From Prolixibacter denitrificans (GTDB lineage: Bacteria > Bacteroidota > Bacteroidia > Bacteroidales > Prolixibacteraceae): DNA of 64,000 nt. The stretch's first letter is position 1. The number at the start of each line of letters is the position of its first letter. Both the position numbers and the translations under genes were made by a program. This document shows, piece by piece, positions 8,344 to 17,259 of the stretch. The stretch spans positions 124,001 through 188,000 of the forward strand of contig NZ_PYGC01000002.1 in assembly GCF_003014495.1 (NCBI RefSeq), read 5' to 3'. The notes under the pieces were generated by a model, which saw only the letters and a program-made list of their open reading frames with translations, was not told the DNA's origin and made no database searches.

Positions 8344-9903
8344 ATGAAACGGCAAAAAGGAAAACGTATCATTATTGCATTCAGCCTGATGGTGATTTTC
8401 CTTTTTACACTTCCCTGTCCGCATACAAAAGCACAGGAAGCTATCCTGCAACAAAAAATATCGCTCCGCGCAAAGGAGCAACCGCTCATTGACATTATTC
8501 ATCACGTAAGTGATACCCTCGGGTTGCAATTAACCTATAATGCCAATGCAGATGCGAATCAGCTGGTCAGTTTCAGGTGTGAGAACCAGGCGGCGGGAGA
8601 TGTGCTAAAGGAATTACTGAATCGTTACCGGCTTGACTTCATGGTATCGAACAGGCATCTCATTGTCCACGATTTGTTCAATAACGACCTGAACAGTCAG
8701 TTCCAAACAGAATCCACCGAAAAATCAGACCACCGATCGTTTGTCTTCAACCGCCCTGAACGGAAATTCGTTGCCATCCCGTTCGTCGACGCCAGTAATC
8801 TTATCATCGTCCCGGTGCGGATCAATAGTTCGCAAAGCCTGAATTTTATTCTCGATACAGGCGTGAAAGTACCGACCATTACCGAATTTCCCGACTCCAT
8901 TCAACTCAAGCTAAAATTTTTGCAACCGCTGGAACTTACCGGACTGGGCGAACTGAAAAAAGTAAGTGCTTACGCTTCGTTCAATAATAAAATCGAATTC
9001 CCGGGACTAACCGGTTATAACCAAACCATCCATGTGTTAGATAACCCCGACTTCAGGATATCACCGTTAATCGGCATCCCAGTCCACGGAGTAATCGGAT
9101 TTAACCTGTTTAAAGATTATGTCGTAAAAATCGATTATGGCCGAAAGATAATTTACCTTTATCAACCGGAGCGATTCAACATGAAACGGGCTTTGCGGAA
9201 ATCGGAAACGGTCACTCTCGAGCTCACTGCTTCAAAACCGCTGATGAAAGCCACTGTAACCATGGAAAATGATGAAATCGTTCCGGTAAAACTGATGGTC
9301 GACTTGGGATTCAGTGATGCCGTTTGGTTATCTCCGGTTTCTGATAACCGGCTTCAGCCGCCGGGAAACAGTATCGAAACGTTCCTGGGACGAGGAATGG
9401 CAGGTAACCTTTACGGGAAGAAAGGCCGGATACAGGCTATCCGGATTGGCAACATAGAATTTGCCGAACCGATAGCTTCGTTCCCAGATACCAGCCACAT
9501 TGGAGGAACGCTCGGAAAACAGCGAAACGGGAGTGTTGGAGGCGAGATTTTGCGACGTTTTACGGTTGTAATCGATTATCAAAATCAGCGGATGCTGTTG
9601 CAGCCGGGACGCCATGTTCACAAACCGTTCTATGATAATATGAGCGGAATCGATATTGTGAATCCGATGCCGGGCTTGCCGTATTACAAAATCATCAATG
9701 TCCGGGAGGGCTCTCCCGGCGATTTGGCAGGATTGTTGCCCGACGATGTGATAGTATACATCAACCATACAGCGGCCAAAGACATTTCGTTGAGCGAAAT
9801 CAACCAACTCCTGATGAGTCGGGAGAACCGAAATATAAAAATGCTGGTGAAAAGAGACGGACAGTTGATAAGAGCCGATTTTCGCCTGCAAAAAGTTTTC
9901 TAA
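8344..9903 (+). CDS. STN domain + double-lobed aspartyl protease-like + PDZ protein
   Basis: The 519-residue protein has a signal peptide (hydrophobic 9-24, cleavage near KAQ at 29-31), then an STN domain (about 38-110). Two retropepsin-like lobes follow. The first carries the catalytic-type FILDTG at 168-173 and the second the degenerate LMVDLG at 317-322, where Leu replaces Thr. A PDZ domain ends the chain (about 440-510). The family cleaves or binds unfolded polypeptides, and the PDZ may recruit substrates. STN domains usually receive signals for FecR-type anti-sigma factors, and this gene sits 22 bases after the FecR gene. I infer a periplasmic protease-like component of that signalling unit. 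Whether it is catalytic is open because of the altered second motif. Confidence 0.85.
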   Translation: MKRQKGKRIIIAFSLMVIFLFTLPCPHTKAQEAILQQKISLRAKEQPLIDIIHHVSDTLGLQLTYNANADANQLVSFRCENQAAGDVLKELLNRYRLDFMVSNRHLIVHDLFNNDLNSQFQTESTEKSDHRSFVFNRPERKFVAIPFVDASNLIIVPVRINSSQSLNFILDTGVKVPTITEFPDSIQLKLKFLQPLELTGLGELKKVSAYASFNNKIEFPGLTGYNQTIHVLDNPDFRISPLIGIPVHGVIGFNLFKDYVVKIDYGRKIIYLYQPERFNMKRALRKSETVTLELTASKPLMKATVTMENDEIVPVKLMVDLGFSDAVWLSPVSDNRLQPPGNSIETFLGRGMAGNLYGKKGRIQAIRIGNIEFAEPIASFPDTSHIGGTLGKQRNGSVGGEILRRFTVVIDYQNQRMLLQPGRHVHKPFYDNMSGIDIVNPMPGLPYYKIINVREGSPGDLAGLLPDDVIVYINHTAAKDISLSEINQLLMSRENRNIKMLVKRDGQLIRADFRLQKVF

Positions 9904-9907
9904 ACCT

Positions 9908-11398
9908 ATGTTTAAAAAGTATGGAATTCTATTGTGGCTGATATGCCTTCTTGTGCCCGGAGTACGTGCTCAGGAAGCTATTTCCGTACTACAACGTCCT
10001 ATCACAATTTCCATCGACAGTTCATCGGTCGAAGATATCATCGACCAATTGGTGCTCGAAAACGACCTCTATTTTTCGTACAACCCTCAGATTCTGCCCC
10101 AGGGGCTTTATTCGTGTCATGTCGAAAAAAAGCCGTTGAAGAGTGTCTTGCGTCAACTTCTTCCGGCCGCTGACTACCAAATTGAGGTTATCGATAATCA
10201 AATCATTATCAAATACATCGAAAAGGCGCCATTGCGTGTTTCGGCACAAATTATCGATCGCGACAATCATGAACCGGTTCCGTACGCATCTGTCACCATC
10301 GACGGTCAGAGCATTGGTACCATCACCAACTCCGACGGTCGTTTTGATTTGGTTATCCCGCAACGATTGCTCGACCATGATGTCCTTATCGGATGTCTGG
10401 GCTATGTCGAATATCGCATTACGCCCGATAGCCTGAAAAATGTCGGTCAAATCGACCTCAAACCTGTATCGTACCGCTTGCGCGAAGTTAGGGTCAAACC
10501 GGTCGAGCCTGAAGAAATTATTGCCCGGTTCAGATCGCATATTGTCGACAATTACACCCTGACTCCCCAGCTCATGACCACATTCTATCGTGAAACTGTC
10601 AGACAAGACGGCAAATATATGGGAGTGTGGGAAGCCGTGATGGAGATGCTCAAAAGTCCGTACAGAGGGGTTCGAAGCGATAGGGTCCGGTTTATCAAAG
10701 GGCGAAAAAGTGAATTCAACCGCTCATACAAAGACGTAAAACTCAAAATTCAGGGAGGCCCCTACTACATCACCAAACTTGATGTAGTGAAAAACCTCGA
10801 AAGTTTTCTCGATCCGCAATACGAACAGATTTACCGCTACAAATTCGAACAACCAATTGTATATAACGGCCGGGTGGCCTGGGTTATCCGATTTTCGCGA
10901 AAAGAGCGGGTGGATTATCCCTGCTTCAACGGTTACTTCCTTATCGACGCCGAATCGTATGCCCTTATTATGGCCGATTTCTCACTGGATAACAAGAGCT
11001 TGAAAATTCTGGGCGAATCGTTTATCAAGAAACAGCCGCATAACGTTAAAACACAGCCCATCAGGGCCGAATATAAAATTACCTACCGGGAATTAAACGG
11101 AAAATGGAGTTTCTACATGGCGCGTACCGATGTACAGTTCCGGGTACGCAATAAGGAAAACCATCAGCGCTCTATTTTCCGGAGTGTTTCCGACATGGTG
11201 GTTACCCAGCAATACCGGTTTCCGCGAAGGGCCAGATTTGGTCCCTCAGGAATTTTCCGGTCGAACGACATTTTCACCGACTTTATCGGTGACTATGATC
11301 CGCAATTCTGGGAAAACTACAACGTGATTAAACCAGATGAAGATCTGCGTAATGCGTTAAAACAAAACGTCGATTCAACTAAAAATAAAAATCAATAA
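9908..11398 (+). CDS. STN and carboxypeptidase-regulatory-like domain protein
   Basis: The 496 residues begin with a signal peptide (1-21, VRAQE cleavage region) and an STN domain (about 30-105). A carboxypeptidase D regulatory-like beta-sandwich follows (about 113-195, with PVPYASVTIDGQSIGTITN). The long C-terminal region (about 200-480) resembles proteins annotated only as carboxypeptidase-like regulatory domain proteins and has no barrel or plug. Domain order copies the N-terminus of a TonB-dependent transducer without its channel. It starts 4 bases after the preceding stop, inside the same operon. The function of the C-terminal part is unknown to me. Confidence 0.82.
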   Translation: MFKKYGILLWLICLLVPGVRAQEAISVLQRPITISIDSSSVEDIIDQLVLENDLYFSYNPQILPQGLYSCHVEKKPLKSVLRQLLPAADYQIEVIDNQIIIKYIEKAPLRVSAQIIDRDNHEPVPYASVTIDGQSIGTITNSDGRFDLVIPQRLLDHDVLIGCLGYVEYRITPDSLKNVGQIDLKPVSYRLREVRVKPVEPEEIIARFRSHIVDNYTLTPQLMTTFYRETVRQDGKYMGVWEAVMEMLKSPYRGVRSDRVRFIKGRKSEFNRSYKDVKLKIQGGPYYITKLDVVKNLESFLDPQYEQIYRYKFEQPIVYNGRVAWVIRFSRKERVDYPCFNGYFLIDAESYALIMADFSLDNKSLKILGESFIKKQPHNVKTQPIRAEYKITYRELNGKWSFYMARTDVQFRVRNKENHQRSIFRSVSDMVVTQQYRFPRRARFGPSGIFRSNDIFTDFIGDYDPQFWENYNVIKPDEDLRNALKQNVDSTKNKNQ

Positions 11399-11411
11399 TA
11401 ACACCATCGCT

Positions 11412-13991
11412 ATGAAATCAATTGTCCGCCTTGTTCTTTCGGGGATTTTCCTGTTCGCCGGATGGCTGCACGCCCAGGATACAGAAAAGCCTCATCTGAT
11501 TGATCAACTGACCAATCAATTAAATAATTACCGCTTGCAAACCGTGAATCAGGAAGTCTATGTTTCAACCGATAAGTCACTTTACCGGCCAGGTGAAAGT
11601 CTTTGGTTCAAAGGCTATGTAACCGATGTGCTCACACATCTTCCTTCGCTGAAAAGCCTCGAGTTGGATGTCAGGTTGGTCAGCGACAACGGTGATGAAA
11701 TCAGAAGCGACCGGTTCAAGCTTCAAAACGGGATTACCAACGGTGATTTCAAGATTCCGGAATCTGTGAAGCAGGGCCACTATTACCTGATCGCCTACAC
11801 TCCGGAAATGACTTTCAGACCCGTGAACCAGGTTTTTTACAAACGCATTATCATTAAAAGTCCCGAACAGCACAACCTCCACTACAACATGGTATTCGAC
11901 AAGCCAAATTATCAGGCAGGCGAAACGGTGACAGCCAAACTCTTTGTCACGGATCTTAGCCGGAAACCGGAATCGAACGTGCGGGTAAAATACACGGTAC
12001 AATCGGGCGACAACACTTTTGCTTCGGGGAAAGTAAAAACCGAGAAAAACGGAAGTGCATTCATCACTTTCAACGCTCCCAATCAACAGTTGAAAAAGCC
12101 CATGATGCTGGTTGTCAATTTCAATGAAAATAAAGAAGACTATCATTTCAGCAACCATGTGCCGCTTGCCAATGAACCGCTGAACATTCACTTTTTCCCG
12201 GAAGGAGGGAACCTGGTACCGGCAACAGCCCAAATGGTCGCATTTCGTGCTTCCGATGCATTCGGCAATCCAATTGTAGTCAATGGTGATGTCGTCGATC
12301 ATAACGGCAAACTGCTGGCCAAAGCAGGAACCATTGCTCCCGGCTTGGGAATTTTTAGCCTGGTGTCCCAGAATGACAGCCAGTTGAAGCTGGTCGTCAC
12401 CAGTGAGCCCGGCAAAGGCCAGGAATTTCCGTTGCCGAAACCTGATGCGCAGGCTGTTTCCATTACCGCCAACCAGAGTAATGCCGACACACTTTGGATC
12501 ACGTTAAAAAGACCGGCCGGCAGTGAAAAAAATAAATACTCCATGCTGGCTGTCAACCGTGGTGAAGTAGTCTGGGCTTCGGAATTCCAAATCGGGGCAG
12601 CCGGTAAAATTCCGGTTAGCCTGAGCAGTTTTCGTCAGGGAGTTACGCTCTTCTCCGTTTTCGACGATATGGGAAAACTTCGGGCACAGAGCCTTATCAA
12701 TATCAACAAAGAAAAATCGGTCGCAGTAAAAACGCAATTCCCTGAATCGATGGGCACTGATCAGGAAGGAAAGATCCGTATCAAGCTAACCGATGAGAAC
12801 GGAAAACCGGTAAAAGGAGAAGTGGCCGTGTCGGTAACAGATGCGCGGGCGGATATTCCCAAAGCCAGTGGAATCGCCCAGTTAAACTGCGGCACTTCCC
12901 TGCCCATTCCGCTTTCGAACCCTGAAGCGCAGAAAAACGCTACTTCGTTTAAATTCTATCTGATGGCCAATCATCTGCAGAATTTTAACTGGGACGAAGT
13001 CCGCACATATAAAGACTCAACCACTGAGGCGCCTGAACAACTGAATATCGGCCTTTCCGGAATGGTTTTCAACCGGAAGGATGAGCCCGTAGCCAATGCA
13101 AAAATCAACATCGTTAACTCCAGTATGCAGATGTTCAACACCACCAGCGACGAGAATGGGCACTTTTCCATTGATTCGCCGCTCCTGTCGAACCCCGGCA
13201 ACCTGACCATTACCGCTACCGACGATTCAGGCAAGAAAGATCTCACGGTTAAACTGGACAAAAGCTTTGCGGAAAAAGTGGTTGATTACATCAACAGCAA
13301 ACCGGTAGCCGATCCGTGGAAATCAGAAATGGGACTCCTACAGGCATCATATTTTGAGAGCAATCCCGACCTGTTCGCTTCTGTTCCTGATAAGGTAATC
13401 GAACCCAACAAAAGAAAAGATGATTTCTGGAAAGCATATCTCGACCAGTCGTCTAATCTGCTCGATATCATTAATATGATTAAACCTTTCGATTTGATGG
13501 GGGAACGAATTGTCTTCAAAGGCTCACACAACAGTTTGATGAACCAGGGCGGTGCGTTAATCGTGGTCGACGGACAGCAACTGGGAACCTCCGCATCAAC
13601 ATTGAGTGCGATTCCGCCACTGACCGTGGAAGATATCAACGTGTCAACCAAACTTTCGGATGTGGCTAAGTACACCGGGCTAAACTCGGTCGGTGTTATT
13701 GAAATTACTACGAAGAAGGGGGAACGCATACAACCAAAAAAAGAAGCGGGACCGGAATACGAAAAAGGTTTACGAGTGTCAAGAAATTTTTCACCTCAGC
13801 CTTTCGGGAAAGTGAAGTACAATTTGCAATCGACATTGCTGTGGGCTCCGGTGGTTTTTACAAATGGAAATGGAGAGACTGTTCTCAACTTCAAAACCAG
13901 TAAGCTTAAGTCGACGTACAACGTACATGTGGAAGGAATCAACCTCGACGGCACCTGGTTCAGCAAGGATGCCGAGTTAAAAGTTGAATAA
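11412..13991 (+). CDS. MG2 / carboxypeptidase-regulatory / plug domain surface protein
   Basis: The 859-residue secreted protein (signal peptide 1-21) starts with an alpha-2-macroglobulin MG2-like domain (VSTDKSLYRPGESLWFKGYV at 51-70) and further Ig-like macroglobulin modules. A carboxypeptidase-regulatory module follows (about 545-610) and a TonB plug-like segment (about 700-775, GGALIVVDGQ... VGVIEITTKKG). It ends in the module found at the C-terminus of related Bacteroidota proteins (TLLWAPVVFTNGNGETVLNF). No thioester CGEQ motif is present, so covalent trapping of proteases is not expected, and there is no barrel. It is the last gene of the sigma/FecR operon, 13 bases after its neighbour, and is followed by a strong terminator. 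A role in surface assembly or export is inference. Confidence 0.8.
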   Translation: MKSIVRLVLSGIFLFAGWLHAQDTEKPHLIDQLTNQLNNYRLQTVNQEVYVSTDKSLYRPGESLWFKGYVTDVLTHLPSLKSLELDVRLVSDNGDEIRSDRFKLQNGITNGDFKIPESVKQGHYYLIAYTPEMTFRPVNQVFYKRIIIKSPEQHNLHYNMVFDKPNYQAGETVTAKLFVTDLSRKPESNVRVKYTVQSGDNTFASGKVKTEKNGSAFITFNAPNQQLKKPMMLVVNFNENKEDYHFSNHVPLANEPLNIHFFPEGGNLVPATAQMVAFRASDAFGNPIVVNGDVVDHNGKLLAKAGTIAPGLGIFSLVSQNDSQLKLVVTSEPGKGQEFPLPKPDAQAVSITANQSNADTLWITLKRPAGSEKNKYSMLAVNRGEVVWASEFQIGAAGKIPVSLSSFRQGVTLFSVFDDMGKLRAQSLININKEKSVAVKTQFPESMGTDQEGKIRIKLTDENGKPVKGEVAVSVTDARADIPKASGIAQLNCGTSLPIPLSNPEAQKNATSFKFYLMANHLQNFNWDEVRTYKDSTTEAPEQLNIGLSGMVFNRKDEPVANAKINIVNSSMQMFNTTSDENGHFSIDSPLLSNPGNLTITATDDSGKKDLTVKLDKSFAEKVVDYINSKPVADPWKSEMGLLQASYFESNPDLFASVPDKVIEPNKRKDDFWKAYLDQSSNLLDIINMIKPFDLMGERIVFKGSHNSLMNQGGALIVVDGQQLGTSASTLSAIPPLTVEDINVSTKLSDVAKYTGLNSVGVIEITTKKGERIQPKKEAGPEYEKGLRVSRNFSPQPFGKVKYNLQSTLLWAPVVFTNGNGETVLNFKTSKLKSTYNVHVEGINLDGTWFSKDAELKVE

Positions 13992-14017
13992 AGCAAATAT
14001 TTTGACAGATCATAAAA

Positions 14018-14052
14018 AGCCCCGGCAGTTAAATACTTTCCGGGGCTTTGTC
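14018..14052. terminator. Bidirectional terminator between convergent genes
   Basis: A perfect 8-bp stem (14018-14025 with 14040-14047) and 14-base loop is flanked by A residues on the left and by TTTGT on the right. It closes the sigma/FecR operon and can also end the convergent AIM24-like gene. Confidence 0.8.
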
Positions 14053-14059
14053 TAATATT

Positions 14060-14827
14060 TTAACGCTCGAACAAATTGTCCAGAATGGAGCTATCGCCTT
14101 TTCCCTGATTTTTACCTGCCGGAGCTAATGCCTTAATCAGTTTGCTCACCGGCATCGACTGTAACCATACTTTTCCGGTTCCCCGTAAGGTCGCCAGAAA
14201 AATTCCTTCACCACCAAAAATCATGGAGCGTAAACCTCCAGCTGATTCAATTGAGAAATCGATGGATGGCTCAAATGCGACAATACAGCCGGTGTCTACC
14301 CGCAATGTTTCGTTGTTCAGTTGCCGCTCCACAACTGTTCCACCGGCATGAACAAATACTTTACCATCACCATCGAAACGCTGAAGAATAAAACCTTCGC
14401 CACCAAAAAATCCAGCGCCCAGCTTTCTGTTCAACGCCACTCCCACTTTTGTCCCGTAGGCGGCACACAAAAAGGCGTCTTTCTGAGCCAAAATAGAACC
14501 TCCGTGGTTGGGCAGGTCAATCGGAAGAATTGTTCCCGGATAAGGTGCCGCAAAAGCCACGTGTCCTTTTCCCAATCCCCGGTGGGTAAAATGGGTCAGA
14601 AAAAGTGACTCGCCGGTAAGCAACCGACCTCCGGCTGATAATAATTTTCCCAATATACTCTGGTTGGCTTCGGAACCATCCCCCATTCGGGTTTCAAAAC
14701 TCACCGAATCTTCCATGTACATCATCGCTCCGGCTTCCGCAATTACGGTCTCTCCCGGATCGAGTTCCACCTCCACAAACTGAAGGTCTCCGCCAACAAT
14801 ACGATAATCAATTTCATGTGAACGCAT
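14060..14827 (-). CDS. TIGR00266 / AIM24 family protein
   Basis: From the ATG at 14827 the protein has 255 residues. An upstream start at 14875 would add 16 unlikely residues. The sequence is a glycine-rich all-beta protein with the family hallmarks: [14 protein letters not shown] near the N-terminus, repeated turns ([28 protein letters not shown]) and [20 protein letters not shown] near the C-terminus. It belongs to the TIGR00266/AIM24 family, whose bacterial function is not established. There is no signal peptide or membrane helix. It stands alone, convergent to the preceding operon. Confidence 0.88.
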   Translation of the reverse strand: MRSHEIDYRIVGGDLQFVEVELDPGETVIAEAGAMMYMEDSVSFETRMGDGSEANQSILGKLLSAGGRLLTGESLFLTHFTHRGLGKGHVAFAAPYPGTILPIDLPNHGGSILAQKDAFLCAAYGTKVGVALNRKLGAGFFGGEGFILQRFDGDGKVFVHAGGTVVERQLNNETLRVDTGCIVAFEPSIDFSIESAGGLRSMIFGGEGIFLATLRGTGKVWLQSMPVSKLIKALAPAGKNQGKGDSSILDNLFER

Positions 14828-15120
14828 AAGCAAATATTTACAATGGATAAATGAATTCGCGATAGGTAAAACCAATCACCTATTCTTTTGTTAATGATGG
14901 AAAACCCTCTAAAGTTAGCGGATTTCATTTAAGAGCACAATGCATGCTTTTTCGAACCTCTTTCATGTGATATACAACATATTTATTTATTCATATTTTT
15001 CAATACTTTAGAGGCTTATTTATCAGGGAAATTTTACATAAAAACACCCTGTTAGCTCATTGAACGACTGTAAAAATTTTATTCAAATAGTTAGTTAAAA
15101 ACTCTAACAACCAGCATTAA

Positions 15121-16260
15121 ATGAAAATTCACGAATACCAGGCAAAGCAGATATTTGCCGATTATGAGATCCCGGTCTCGGATGAGATTCTCTGTCACTC
15201 AGTTGAAGACGTGGAAAAAGCCGCTGACAAACTGGGATTGCCCGTTGTGGTAAAAGCCCAGGTTCTCGCCGGAGGACGCGGTAAAGCCGGAGGTGTAAAA
15301 CTCGCTAAAACCAAAGAAGAACTGGTCGATGCAGCCAATCAGATCCTCGGCATGGACATCAAAGGTTACACTGTCGAGAAAGTGTTGACCGCCAAAGCCA
15401 TTTCGTTTACCGACGAATTTTACGTAGGTCTGACCATCGACCGGAACACCAAGTCGGTTGTGTTTATGGCCAGCGCTGAAGGTGGTGTCGAAATTGAAGA
15501 GGTTGCCAAGGACAACCCCGATGCCATTCACAAATTCGTTATCGATGCCGAAATCGGTTTGATGCCTTTCCAGGCACGGCAGATTGCTTTCAAACTTTTC
15601 GACGACATCAAGCTGGTTCGCCAGGGGGCCGATTTGTTCGAAAAACTCTATCGTGTTTTCATGGATACCGATGCTTCACTGGCCGAAATCAACCCGCTGG
15701 TGATTACTGCTGACGGTAACCTGATGGCACTCGACGGTAAGATGAACTTCGATGACAACGCCCTGTTCCGTCAAGCGGAAATTCTGGAAATGCGTGAGCC
15801 TACCGAAGACGAGAAGACAGAGATCGAAGCAAAGGAAAAAGGATTAAGTTTCATCAAACTCGATGGTAACATTGGTTGTATGGTGAACGGCGCCGGCTTG
15901 GCCATGGCAACCATGGACATTATCAAGATTTACGGTGGCGAACCCGCCAACTTCCTCGATATTGGTGGTAGCTCGAACCCGCAGAAGGTAATTGACGCCA
16001 TGAACCTGCTGTTGGCCGACAAAAACGTGAAAGCCGTGATGATTAATATCTTCGGTGGTATCACTCGTTGCGATGATGTAGCCAAAGGTATTATCAGCGC
16101 ACTGGACCAGATGAATATCAACATCCCGATTGTGGTTCGCCTGTCCGGTACCAATGCCGCTGAAGGTTTGGAAATTTTGAAGAAAACCAACCTGGTAACG
16201 GTTGCTTCCATGGGCGAAGCTGCTGAAAAAGCCATCGAAATGGCCAGCCAGACTGTTTAA
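15121..16260 (+). CDS. sucC: Succinate-CoA ligase, beta subunit
   Basis: The 379-residue protein has the N-terminal ATP-grasp (start MKIHEYQAKQIFADY, glycine-rich AGGRGKAGGVKLAK near 50-63) and the metal-binding EINPL near 193. The C-terminal CoA-ligase domain has MVNGAGLAMATMD and NIFGGITRCDDVA. It pairs with the alpha subunit encoded 62 bases downstream to interconvert succinyl-CoA and succinate with nucleotide phosphorylation in the TCA cycle. Nucleotide preference cannot be read safely. The AT-rich upstream region of 293 bases holds no obvious -7 element, so the promoter is not assigned. Confidence 0.98.
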   Translation: MKIHEYQAKQIFADYEIPVSDEILCHSVEDVEKAADKLGLPVVVKAQVLAGGRGKAGGVKLAKTKEELVDAANQILGMDIKGYTVEKVLTAKAISFTDEFYVGLTIDRNTKSVVFMASAEGGVEIEEVAKDNPDAIHKFVIDAEIGLMPFQARQIAFKLFDDIKLVRQGADLFEKLYRVFMDTDASLAEINPLVITADGNLMALDGKMNFDDNALFRQAEILEMREPTEDEKTEIEAKEKGLSFIKLDGNIGCMVNGAGLAMATMDIIKIYGGEPANFLDIGGSSNPQKVIDAMNLLLADKNVKAVMINIFGGITRCDDVAKGIISALDQMNINIPIVVRLSGTNAAEGLEILKKTNLVTVASMGEAAEKAIEMASQTV

Positions 16261-16322
16261 TTGACGTTTCCTGAAATTAATTAACTGATTTACCCTTTGT
16301 TTCAATTTTTAATTCAAATCAA

Positions 16323-17195
16323 ATGAGCATTCTAATCAACTCAGATACCCGCCTCATTGTACAGGGAATTACCGGTCGTGACGGTAGTTTCCACGCACAA
16401 AAAATGAAAGAATACGGAACCAATGTCGTTGGCGGTGTTTCACCGGGTAAAGGTGGACAGAAAGTCGGCGATATTCCGGTTTTCAATACGGTGAAAGACG
16501 CCGTAGCAGCAACCAAGGCCAATGCATCCATCATTTTTGTTCCACCGAAATTTGCCGCTGATGCTGTTTATGAAGCATCTGAAGCAGGCGTAGAGCTGGT
16601 GATTACCATCACCGAAGGTCTTCCCACACTGGATATGGTGAAACTAATGCCCTACCTGAAAAAGAACGGCACCAAACTGATTGGACCCAACTGTCCGGGG
16701 CTGGTCACTCCCGGCGAAGCGCTGGTTGGTATCCTTCCGGGAAGCATTTTCAAGCAAGGAAATGTAGGTTTGATGAGCCGAAGTGGTACGCTTACCTACG
16801 AAATGGTGAACCAGTTGACCACGAATGGTCTCGGACAAAGTACCTGCGTAGGAATTGGCGGTGACCCGGTTGCCGGACTCTACTATGAAGAGTTACTGGA
16901 AATGTTCCAGAACGACCCGCAAACGGAAGCTATTGTGCTGATTGGTGAAATTGGTGGTGATGCCGAAGAGCGTGCAGCCCAATACATCAAAGAAAAGGTG
17001 ACCAAACCGGTAGTAGCCTTTATTGCAGGTCAGACAGCACCTCCCGGAAAACGGATGGGACACGCTGGTGCTATTATTTCCAGCGGAAGCGGTACAGCTG
17101 CAGAAAAAATTAAAGCGTTCGAGGAAGCCGGAGTTCCGGTTGCCCGTAAGCCAGCCGAAATCCCGGTGCTTATTCAGGAGCGCTTAGGAAAGTAA
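16323..17195 (+). CDS. sucD: Succinate-CoA ligase, alpha subunit
   Basis: The 290-residue protein contains the CoA-binding Rossmann fold ([23 protein letters not shown] near 12-34) and the ligase domain. The phosphohistidine loop is [14 protein letters not shown] near 242-255. Length and order after sucC are standard. The two genes form one transcription unit that ends at the hairpin 27 bases after this stop codon. The succinate produced feeds the sdhCAB complex encoded 3.7 kb downstream. Confidence 0.98.
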   Translation: MSILINSDTRLIVQGITGRDGSFHAQKMKEYGTNVVGGVSPGKGGQKVGDIPVFNTVKDAVAATKANASIIFVPPKFAADAVYEASEAGVELVITITEGLPTLDMVKLMPYLKKNGTKLIGPNCPGLVTPGEALVGILPGSIFKQGNVGLMSRSGTLTYEMVNQLTTNGLGQSTCVGIGGDPVAGLYYEELLEMFQNDPQTEAIVLIGEIGGDAEERAAQYIKEKVTKPVVAFIAGQTAPPGKRMGHAGAIISSGSGTAAEKIKAFEEAGVPVARKPAEIPVLIQERLGK

Positions 17196-17221
17196 ATGTT
17201 TTTCAAGTCCATACAATGTTC

Positions 17222-17257
17222 AAAAGTGGCGATGCCTTCGGGTATCGCCACTTTTTT
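17222..17257. terminator. Strong terminator between sucD and the convergent TonB receptor
   Basis: A stem of AAAGTGGCGAT paired with ATCGCCACTTT and a GC-containing loop is followed by a T run on the plus strand and by TTTTG on the minus strand. It can serve both convergent genes. Confidence 0.85.
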
Positions 17258-17259
17258 CC

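Noticed and set aside
11577-12302. Minus-strand open frame of 241 codons inside the MG2/plug gene
   Set aside because: Antisense shadow; the plus-strand gene has a complete domain structure.
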